Below, in pieces: positions 25,827 through 32,757 of a stretch of DNA of 64,000 nucleotides. Position 1 is the stretch's first letter. Each line of letters starts with the position of its first letter. The stretch covers positions 372,001 through 436,000 of the forward strand of contig NZ_JASSYX010000004.1 in assembly GCF_030244015.1 (NCBI RefSeq). The letters are read 5' to 3'. The position numbers and the translations under genes were made by a program. This DNA is from Pedobacter ginsengisoli. GTDB taxonomy: Bacteria; Bacteroidota; Bacteroidia; Sphingobacteriales; Sphingobacteriaceae. The notes under the pieces are model-generated. The model searched no databases and was not told the origin of the DNA. It was given only the letters and a program-made list of their open reading frames with translations.

Positions 25827-27884
25827 CTACTGATAAATTATAGTCGGTTTAATAAAAACAAGCGTGATCACTTTGCTCTTTGTGCGTTCCCTGCTGCTAA
25901 ACAGCCACTTGATAACCGGTATCCGCGACAGCAAAGGCACACCACTTCCCGCCTCGCTTTTCTCTGTCCGCTCCATGCCGCCCAGTACGATCATGTCTTC
26001 ATTGTGTGCCCTGATGATGGACTCAAACTTGCTTGTAGAAGTCGGCGGGGGAGCATTGGCAGGTGGTGTACCTATGAAATCTGAGATTTCCACCCTGATC
26101 TTAAGAGTAACCTGGTCATCCCCCGACACCAGCGGACTGATCGCGATGGCCAGGTTCGCATCCACCTTATTGAACTGCTCGGTAAATACAGTTTGGGTAT
26201 TTACTGAGGAAAAAACGTTTTGTGTCTTGGTCACATAATACCTGGTGGTACCGATGCTCAGGTTCGCCGTATGACCGTTCAGTGTCGCCAGTTTAGGCAC
26301 CTGCCTGATCTCGGCGTTGTCATTGGCCTCCAGGGCATTCAGCTTTACATAAAAATTGGGTGTGACTTTTCCTATATTAAATACACTGTTGCTCCCGATC
26401 CTGCCCAGCAGGTCATTGATAGAACCCGCCCCGAGCGTCATGTCTATTCCGGAAAGCACCTGCCCCTTAGTTCTCACCACAGAATCAGCCAGACCAGCTG
26501 TTATACCCGTTTTTATGGTATGTCCCTTCCTGATGTCCAGCAAGGTCACCTCGATCAGCACCATAGGCACCAGCTTATCCAGTTCTTTAATATAAGCTTC
26601 GATCTCCGCGATCTGCGGTGACGCGCCCGAAAGCAATAAAGTATTCTGTTCTTTAAACTCCTTGATCTCCAGCCCTTTTTTCAGCTCATTAGGGATCATC
26701 ATCATGATGGTATCGATGGACCGGTACTGCAGCTGCAACACCTTATTCCTCCGCAGCCCTTCCAGTTTCCTGTCGCCGATCAGGTAGATCCCATTTTCTA
26801 CTTTGTAAGTATAATCCGTGCCATTGAACATGGCAGTCAAAAAGTTGTCAAAGCTCATGTCATTTACCTTCGTACTGATATTTCCTTTCAGGTCAGAATA
26901 CAGGAAATAATTGGCGCCGGTTTCTGTTGCCGCCGATTTCACCAGGTCAATGATCGGGGTATTTACCGCATTAATGTTCAACAGCTTTCCTTTCTTGTCG
27001 ATATTAAATCCGCCAGCAGCACCATTCCCTCCGGCACCCTGCTGCGAAGGCTTCATGCTTTTGCGCACATCCGTGTTTTTATCCGAATTGATGTACAGTT
27101 CTTCTCCCTCCGCCAAAGGTTGAAAAACAAACACCTGGTCGCTGGTTTTCGACATTTTCAGTTCATTGGCATAAGCCAGCTTTTCCAGTGCGGTTTCAAA
27201 AGGCGCCTCATTAAAGAAACCGGTCACCATTTTACCGTTCAGGGCAAAAGGCACTACGATGTTCTTGCCCGATAAGCGGCTGATCTTACGTGCTACGTTC
27301 ACCAGGCTGTCGTTGTTCAGTTCAAGCGACAATGTACCTGTCGCAGCATTGTACTTCACCGGAATGTCTTTGGGCACAAAGCTGGGCTTAACCACCGGCG
27401 GATTGTATTGCGCTACAGTGATAATGGATCCGATCACATTGATCTCCAGGTCATAGTTTTTGGCCAGGAACATCAGGATATTCAGCGCATTCTCATTGGT
27501 CACGTTGCTGCTTACTTTGATGTTCAGCATCGGGTCCACATTGATGTTGAGCTGATTGGACTGGGCCACAGCCCTTAAAAACTCCTGGATCGAAACCCCG
27601 GACAGTCCTACCTGCACCTTTTGTTTCAGCCCCGGTACAAATGCCGACAGACCGACCAGCTTTTTCTCCAGCGCATCCATACGCTCCTGCTTGCTTTGCT
27701 GCGCAAAAGAAGGAAGCGAAAGGCTGAGGAACAGTAGCAGGGCAGTTGTCCTAATCAGACACCATTTATTAATGCACTCGTCATCTCGACGCAGGAGAGA
27801 TCTCTTGAATAGCACAGACAAGAGATCCCTCCTCGCTGCTCTCGTTCGGCATGACGAGCTAACATTATATATCAATTTCTTCAT
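25827..27884 (-). CDS. gspD: secretin GspD (outer-membrane channel)
   Basis: 685 residues. After the signal sequence (hydrophobic LIRTTALLLFLSLSLPSFAQ) come an N0/STN-like domain (VSIQEFLRAVAQSNQLNINV), several N-domains with MDSI-type secretin short repeats, and the secretin C-terminal domain from about 440 (VLIEVTLLDIRKGHTIKTGI, VPLLSRIPVIKWLFSS, VITLVFIKPTII). It forms the outer-membrane pore. Oddity: the start codon is separated from the hydrophobic signal by about 34 extra, arginine-rich residues encoded by an 82-bp palindromic repeat (27777-27858). No other in-frame ATG precedes the signal core, so the insertion is translated if the gene is active. Confidence 0.95.
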   Translation of the reverse strand: MKKLIYNVSSSCRTRAARRDLLSVLFKRSLLRRDDECINKWCLIRTTALLLFLSLSLPSFAQQSKQERMDALEKKLVGLSAFVPGLKQKVQVGLSGVSIQEFLRAVAQSNQLNINVDPMLNIKVSSNVTNENALNILMFLAKNYDLEINVIGSIITVAQYNPPVVKPSFVPKDIPVKYNAATGTLSLELNNDSLVNVARKISRLSGKNIVVPFALNGKMVTGFFNEAPFETALEKLAYANELKMSKTSDQVFVFQPLAEGEELYINSDKNTDVRKSMKPSQQGAGGNGAAGGFNIDKKGKLLNINAVNTPIIDLVKSAATETGANYFLYSDLKGNISTKVNDMSFDNFLTAMFNGTDYTYKVENGIYLIGDRKLEGLRRNKVLQLQYRSIDTIMMMIPNELKKGLEIKEFKEQNTLLLSGASPQIAEIEAYIKELDKLVPMVLIEVTLLDIRKGHTIKTGITAGLADSVVRTKGQVLSGIDMTLGAGSINDLLGRIGSNSVFNIGKVTPNFYVKLNALEANDNAEIRQVPKLATLNGHTANLSIGTTRYYVTKTQNVFSSVNTQTVFTEQFNKVDANLAIAISPLVSGDDQVTLKIRVEISDFIGTPPANAPPPTSTSKFESIIRAHNEDMIVLGGMERTEKSEAGSGVPLLSRIPVIKWLFSSRERTKSKVITLVFIKPTIIYQ
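27777..27858. repeat. 82-bp palindromic repeat element inserted in the 5' end of gspD
   Basis: The ends ctcgtcat (27777-27784) and atgacgag (27851-27858) are perfect inverted repeats. Inside, ggagagatctcttg (27794-27807) pairs with caagagatccctcc (27819-27832), and ttcggcatgacg lies at the right end. This is the look of the interspersed imperfect palindromes (gtcatgccgaac type) known from Bacteroidetes genomes. Here it lies in frame within the secretin signal region. I see no second copy in the window. Confidence 0.75.
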
Positions 27885-27885
27885 A

Positions 27886-29325
27886 TCAATTCAGTAACAA
27901 AGGATAAATTTCTTCAATGGAGGTCTCTCCGGCGGCAAACAGGTCAAAGGCGTTGGCGCTCAAAGTGCCGATCCCTTTTTCTTTTAGCATCCCATCGACA
28001 TTCATATCCCCGGCCTTCACCAGGGCAGAAAGCTCCCTGTCCAGCGGGATCACCTCATACACCGCCTTGCGGCCCTTATAACCGGTAAAATAGCACTGGT
28101 CACAGCCCATAGCTATATATTGCTCATCAACCGGATAATAAGCCTTAAAGCTCTGCGGATACATAGCCTCTTTCATTGGCGAGGCAGCCTTACAATGCGG
28201 ACAAAGCAAACGTACCAGCCTTTGGGCAACAGAAGTATTCAGTGTATTTGCTACCAAAAAAGCAGGAATGCCCATGTCCGTCAATCTGGATATCGTCCCC
28301 CATGCAGAATTGGTATGGATTGTCGACAGTACCAGGTGTCCTGTCAACGCCGCCCGCATGGCCATATTTGCCGTCTCCGGGTCACGGATCTCCCCGACCA
28401 TGATCACATCCGGGTCCTGGCGCAAGAAAGTACGCAGGGCGGAAGCAAAGCTGAGCCCGATGCTTTCCTTTAACTGCACCTGATTGATCCCTTCCAGTGT
28501 ATACTCTATCGGATCTTCAATAGTCAGGATGTTCCGGGTACTCTTGTTGAGCAGTTTGAGCGTAGCATACAGGGTAGTTGTTTTACCTGATCCCGTAGGG
28601 CCGCTGATCAGCACAATACCGTTGGGCCGCTTTACACCCTCCAAATAATTGCGCAGATCAGTCTCTGAAAGGCCAAGCTTGAAAAGATCAATATTGGTCG
28701 CGTCATTGTTCAGTAATCTCAAAACCACTTTTTCGCCGTGCAAAGTGGGCAGTACCGATACCCTGATGTCAAATTGCTCCGTGCCGTTTAAAATGCTCTT
28801 AAAAGTGATCCTGCCATCCTGTGGCAATCGCTTTTCAGCAATGTCCAGGTTAGCCAGGATCTTGATCCTGTTGATGATGGCCGGGTATTCCAGCCTGCTC
28901 AGCAGGTAACGCTCGATCAGCATCCCGTCAATACGGATCCTTACCCGGCATTTCTCTTCATAAGTTTCAATGTGGATATCACTACTTTTGAGTTTCCGCG
29001 CTTCGGAGATCAGTTTTTGCAGGAAATCATCAGATGACGGCTCATGACTTAAGTTTTCTGTCCCTGTTATCGCATTTTCCCGGAGGTAGTACTGGTTCAG
29101 CAGCCTCGACAATACCGCAGCCGGACGGGCTTCCAAAAACACCTGCCTGCCGAGTAAAATCTCCAGCTCATCCTGCAGGCCATCACGATCCTGATCCTCA
29201 TCGCAATACAACTGAAGCACACCGTTCAACTCTCCAAAAGGAAATATGCGGTAATGCCAGGCCTGTTCAGTGGTCAGTTCGTGCAGCAGCCCGGTCGCTA
29301 TTGTCATTTCATCCAGCTCTTTCAT
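27886..29325 (-). CDS. gspE: type II secretion ATPase GspE
   Basis: 479 residues. N-terminal N1E-like domain, then the ATPase: Walker A GPTGSGKT (242-249), Asp box with TIEDPIEY, Walker B around VIMVGE (307-312), His box LSTIHTN. A tetracysteine zinc motif is present: C375-P-H-C378 and C408-D-Q-C411. The ATPase drives pilin polymerisation from the cytoplasm. It overlaps the prepilin peptidase gene by four bases and the secretin follows directly. Confidence 0.96.
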   Translation of the reverse strand: MKELDEMTIATGLLHELTTEQAWHYRIFPFGELNGVLQLYCDEDQDRDGLQDELEILLGRQVFLEARPAAVLSRLLNQYYLRENAITGTENLSHEPSSDDFLQKLISEARKLKSSDIHIETYEEKCRVRIRIDGMLIERYLLSRLEYPAIINRIKILANLDIAEKRLPQDGRITFKSILNGTEQFDIRVSVLPTLHGEKVVLRLLNNDATNIDLFKLGLSETDLRNYLEGVKRPNGIVLISGPTGSGKTTTLYATLKLLNKSTRNILTIEDPIEYTLEGINQVQLKESIGLSFASALRTFLRQDPDVIMVGEIRDPETANMAMRAALTGHLVLSTIHTNSAWGTISRLTDMGIPAFLVANTLNTSVAQRLVRLLCPHCKAASPMKEAMYPQSFKAYYPVDEQYIAMGCDQCYFTGYKGRKAVYEVIPLDRELSALVKAGDMNVDGMLKEKGIGTLSANAFDLFAAGETSIEEIYPLLLN

Positions 29326-29828
29326 AACAGGTAATTTTCAATCCACGAAGTATTGCTGATCTGCAGCCCGGTGATCCACGCTGTTAAAATCAGCATCAAA
29401 AGCATTGCGCTTTGCAGGCCCGCCAATGGCACTGTATACCCCTGAGGTTTGTACCAGGCCATGTAGATGCCGGCACCAATTGCAATCAGGATCAGGCTCA
29501 AAAGATAAAACAAGAAAAAGACGAGCGTCGGGAAATATACCGCTATACAAAACAGCATCAATAGGTCACCCGGCCCGATATGCGCTTTCATCAGATTGGT
29601 CATCCTGCAGTCTTTCAGGCTGATCAGTACCGTAGCCAGTACATAGTTAACCATTATAAAACCTGCGTTCATCAGGCATTCGGCCCAACTAAAACCAGGA
29701 TTGGCGATGATCAGGAATATGGCCAGCGCAGGGAACGCATACCAGGATATCGCCCGGTATTTAAAATCCTGGATGCTCATTACAGCTAAAATGAGCAGGA
29801 TGGAGAGGTTAATTACGATGGAAAGCAT
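29322..29828 (-). CDS. prepilin peptidase (A24 family, GspO/PilD-like, short form)
   Basis: 168 residues, nearly all hydrophobic with six or so membrane segments. Both catalytic aspartates of the A24 family are visible: D21 in QDFKYRAISW and D88 in the GxGD motif (HIGPGDLLML). The N-terminal methyltransferase domain with paired cysteines found in PilD/GspO is absent, so this is the short, peptidase-only form. It would cut the leaders of the prepilins in this operon. Confidence 0.9.
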   Translation of the reverse strand: MLSIVINLSILLILAVMSIQDFKYRAISWYAFPALAIFLIIANPGFSWAECLMNAGFIMVNYVLATVLISLKDCRMTNLMKAHIGPGDLLMLFCIAVYFPTLVFFLFYLLSLILIAIGAGIYMAWYKPQGYTVPLAGLQSAMLLMLILTAWITGLQISNTSWIENYLL

Positions 29829-29833
29829 AGCTA

Positions 29834-30241
29834 TTAATCCTGTACGGTTTCCTTAAGGTTCTTTTCCTGGTCTATCTCCCAGACGTTGAAGGTGCCGTCC
29901 CCGTCAAAGTCGACAACGGCCGTCGCCTTTACTATAAAATTCGTTGCAGTCGAGGACACCACTTCCAGCCTGTAATTGGCCTTGCCATCAGACCCATCCG
30001 TAGTTAGTTTCTCCTGCGTAAAGCCAATCTCTGCCAAGTTACCCGAATACTTACTATGTTCATAAAAATAAGCTTTTTCCAACTGATGCGCATGTTCCAG
30101 CTGCATCTTGGCTTCGGTAGTTTTGGCTTTGGTGATGAGCGGCATCAAATTGGGCAGCGCCAATAATACCAGGATCCCGATAATGACCAGGACCACTAAA
30201 ATTTCTGTGAGCGTATAAGCTTTGACCTTATATTGAAACAT
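29834..30241 (-). CDS. gspG: major pseudopilin, GspG-like
   Basis: 135 residues. Leader MFQYKVKA followed by YTLTEILVVLVIIGILVLLA: a class III prepilin signal with glutamate at +5 and Ala at -1. The globular part has the helix QLEHAHQLEKAYFYEHSKYS typical of GspG/type IV pilins and an acidic loop with DFDGDGTFNVWEID, which looks like a calcium-binding loop as seen in GspG. First gene of the secretion operon; five bases separate it from the peptidase gene. Confidence 0.9.
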   Translation of the reverse strand: MFQYKVKAYTLTEILVVLVIIGILVLLALPNLMPLITKAKTTEAKMQLEHAHQLEKAYFYEHSKYSGNLAEIGFTQEKLTTDGSDGKANYRLEVVSSTATNFIVKATAVVDFDGDGTFNVWEIDQEKNLKETVQD

Positions 30242-30276
30242 CTTTAGGGGATTTGTTTAGCCAATTTAAAAGTTCA

Positions 30277-30297
30277 GTAGACAGCCGGTTTGTCTAC
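30277..30297. promoter_or_regulatory. inverted repeat upstream of the secretion operon
   Basis: Perfect seven-base arms gtagaca (30277-30283) and tgtctac (30291-30297) with a 7-base spacer, 36 bases before the GspG-like start. It could be an operator for one of the nearby small regulators or a leader hairpin. No T-run follows on the minus strand. Confidence 0.4.
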
Positions 30298-30506
30298 CAA
30301 AATATTTTTTAAAATAATTTTCCGGCCGCTGAACCAAATGATTTTGGGTCCTGAAAAGACTATAAAAGGTATTTTTTATTACCTCATTCCGGTAATCAAA
30401 GAGAGACAAAAATTTTACTAGACAAAAAATATGTAAGCGGATTCTTGTGGCATGCTTTTAGACATTTTTTTTAAAAAAAACCTGAATTTTAATCCTCCTA
30501 ACCGGA

Positions 30507-30791
30507 ATGACTAAGAAAGAACAAAAAAAAGCGTTCATCAAATTCTGCCAATTCGATTTCAACAGTCAAATTGCATACTGCAAACAGTTCAATGACTTCA
30601 TAAAAGTTGGAGCAACCGGTACCCTTGAAGACCTCGCAAATAAATTTGAAATCGACATCAACCTCGCGCTGGAAATTCTGATCTACATGATAGACGAATT
30701 GGAATGCCCTATCAGCTACAACAGTCATCGCAAAACCTATTACTACGATGGAGACGGTGAATTGCTGACCGGTTTTGTCCCGGAAGTTTAA
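30507..30791 (+). CDS. small winged-helix protein (mini-regulator 2)
   Basis: 94 residues: a helical N-terminus, an HTH-like stretch (GTLEDLANKFEIDINLALEI) and a wing CPISYNSHRKTYYYDGDGEL that matches the wing of mini-regulator 1 (APIEYDHHRRTYFF). It is divergent from the secretion operon (264 bases apart) and convergent with mini-regulator 3, the stops being only three bases apart. Divergent placement suggests control of the secretion operon; this is inference. Confidence 0.7.
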   Translation: MTKKEQKKAFIKFCQFDFNSQIAYCKQFNDFIKVGATGTLEDLANKFEIDINLALEILIYMIDELECPISYNSHRKTYYYDGDGELLTGFVPEV

Positions 30792-30794
30792 GGA

Positions 30795-31073
30795 TCAGTC
30801 AAATACCTTCCTGGCCAGAGACTCAATTTCCTTTAAAAATTTCTCAATCTTCGAATTTTGGAATTTGAGTACACAATGTCCGGGTTCAGTATAATAGTAG
30901 CTTTTTTGAGATACTGAAAATGCAATAGGACAATCATATCTATTTTTCAAGACGTCTATCATGTGTTTTACCTGCCTCGCATCGAGGTCAAGTTTTTTTG
31001 CGAGTAATTCCGCAGAACCAGCGTTGCCCATGGCAATAAGCAGGTCAAGTTTTCTGTAAAGATCCAAGTCCAT
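30795..31073 (-). CDS. small winged-helix protein (mini-regulator 3)
   Basis: 92 residues. HTH-like AELLAKKLDLDARQVKHMID, then the wing CPIAFSVSQKSYYYTEPGHC, related to the wings of the other two mini-regulators, then a short C-terminal helix (SKIEKFLKEIESLARKVFD) as in mini-regulator 1. No effector domain is present. It faces the LytTR regulator gene divergently across 230 bases. Confidence 0.7.
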   Translation of the reverse strand: MDLDLYRKLDLLIAMGNAGSAELLAKKLDLDARQVKHMIDVLKNRYDCPIAFSVSQKSYYYTEPGHCVLKFQNSKIEKFLKEIESLARKVFD

Positions 31074-31303
31074 GGTAAGAGTGTAATTTAGAGCTGCTAG
31101 AAAATAAGGGTTAAAAAATTATCTGTAGCATTTTAGGAAATTTCTCCGTAATAGGACGAAGAGCTTATACCAATATATAAAAACCAGGGACGAAAATAGC
31201 AATTTCTTATACTAAAATTTTATTACCCCTAATGGTCATATCTATATCTTTACATTCCTTGATGTTCTACGGATAACTAATCAACTATAAAAAATTATCC
31301 CAT

Positions 31304-32026
31304 ATGATTTACACTTGTGTTATAATTACAGATCACAATGAAGAGGTTAAATTCCTTAAAAATCAAATTGCGGTACACAATGAACTTGAGCTGACAGCCA
31401 GTTATCCCAATATTTATAACGTTCCGGCTTCCGTTTACAGTCATATCGCATTTATCAATATCAATGATTCTGTCATGAACGGCCAGGATCAGTTTAACCT
31501 CATGCGATCAAATTTTGAATTCATTATTTTTACCGGAGACCGGGACGAATGCGCCCGCATAGCCTATGACATGGATGGTCTGGACTATCTTTCCAAACCC
31601 ATCGAACCATCCAGATTTAATCAGGCTTTTTACAAAGTAACCCGGTCAGCACTTAACGCACAAAAACCCAAAATAACAATGAACAGTCTTTTTGCAATCA
31701 AAGATGTTCATGATGAACGCAATTGGGTCATTAACACTTACAATGATGTGGTTGCAGTAGAAAGTGATAAAAACTATTTGAAGATATACACTACTGCAAG
31801 CTTCCACATCACCTACCTTTCATTGAGCAAATTCGAATTCAATGTCCTTAATCTACCAAATTTCATCAAAGTGCACCGTTCATTTATAGTCTCAAAAAAT
31901 CACCTCCAGAAGATAACTAACCACAATATTTACATGAAAGGAGTAACGGTTAAAATCCCCATAGGAATTAATTACCGGAAGAATCTGCAGGAATTTATTG
32001 ATGGGGTGAGTTTGAATCGTAAGTAA
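31304..32026 (+). CDS. LytTR-type response regulator with degenerate receiver
   Basis: 240 residues. Residues 1-120 have the length and pattern of a receiver, but the phospho-acceptor position is Asn52: the segment N52-INDSVMNG60 aligns with the DIxMPxMxG motif of active receivers. The conserved K of the receiver is present in LSKPIEP. Residues about 140-238 form a LytTR DNA-binding domain (VVAVESDKNYLKIY, FIKVHRSFIVSKNHL). No histidine kinase lies next to it. It may act without phosphorylation. It faces away from RHS module 2, which is on the opposite strand. Confidence 0.87.
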   Translation: MIYTCVIITDHNEEVKFLKNQIAVHNELELTASYPNIYNVPASVYSHIAFININDSVMNGQDQFNLMRSNFEFIIFTGDRDECARIAYDMDGLDYLSKPIEPSRFNQAFYKVTRSALNAQKPKITMNSLFAIKDVHDERNWVINTYNDVVAVESDKNYLKIYTTASFHITYLSLSKFEFNVLNLPNFIKVHRSFIVSKNHLQKITNHNIYMKGVTVKIPIGINYRKNLQEFIDGVSLNRK

Positions 32027-32038
32027 AATAGGTTATTT

Positions 32039-32383
32039 CTATTTAATGATCTTTGAAGATATCTTAAAGAATTTCTTACTATTTATCATAATACTTCCAT
32101 CCTTAATATCATATTTTGAAAAAAATAATGGATCTAGTCCTGTTGGTTTTTTAAGCACTATATGTTTTGGTGTACTATTATAAATCTCAAAAAGATCTAA
32201 ACTAGACCCGAACCCTCCGGAAACAACCGTCCCACCCATGATCTCGATATAAGAATCTATTATAAGTGCAGCTCATACGCCTTCAACAGGATCATATAAT
32301 GACACTAAACTATCTCCTTTTTCTTCTTCCCAGCCATTAGGTATCATTATTTTAATGTTATTGTCAAAATAGAATGATTTCAT
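32039..32383 (-). pseudogene. immunity-like gene interrupted by an in-frame TGA
   Basis: Reading from an ATG at 32383, the frame encodes MKSFYFDNNIKIMIPNGWEE and SLYDPVEGV, then TGA (32273-32275, codon 37), and continues in the same frame as AALIIDSYIEIMGG to the stop at 32039. The pattern with WEEE...SLYDP.GV.AL resembles a DUF3805-like small Bacteroidetes protein, an assignment I hold loosely. It lies downstream of the toxin and immunity genes of module 2, where immunity genes accumulate. A single base change would restore 114 codons. Confidence 0.65.
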
Positions 32384-32412
32384 ATGTCTATTTACGGCAC
32401 TTTAAATGTCTA

Positions 32413-32757
32413 TTAAATATCTAAAAGAGTAAGATCCTCCCAAACATCTTCATAATCCTCCGCTATTAAAAATCGCCAACCAGGAGCTAAGCCTAAATAT
32501 TTCAAGACAGAGGGGCATATTTGTTCTAAATGCTCAACATGCATCGGAACAAAAAAATCCGGAGCTTGAGAAAAATCTTCTCCAGACCAAATATACCATC
32601 CAGTGGTGTCTCCTTCTAACGGGTGACGCATTCCGTTCAAGGGCCATGCACCCTCTAGCACATTTTTTGATATCCCTACTTTTAGATGTCTTCCTGCCTC
32701 GACAAAGGGAGAATTAAATCTTTGACATATTAATAATTGTTCTTTATTAAAGTCCAT
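32413..32757 (-). CDS. immunity protein, Imm33-like
   Basis: 114 residues, no signal peptide, acidic. The motifs GWYIWSGED, FFVPMHVEHLEQICPSVLKY and LGLAPGWRFLIAEDYEDVWE look like the Imm33/DUF2185 family of cytoplasmic immunity proteins. Its start overlaps the 3' end of the RHS toxin gene by 11 bases, the coupling expected for a toxin-immunity pair. Likely job: bind and block the HNH-type C-terminal domain encoded just upstream. Confidence 0.75.
   Translation of the reverse strand: MDFNKEQLLICQRFNSPFVEAGRHLKVGISKNVLEGAWPLNGMRHPLEGDTTGWYIWSGEDFSQAPDFFVPMHVEHLEQICPSVLKYLGLAPGWRFLIAEDYEDVWEDLTLLDI

Noticed and set aside
32039..32239. 66-residue minus-strand frame as a small gene
   Set aside because: The same frame continues upstream past one TGA to a better start at 32383, so it is the distal part of an interrupted gene.
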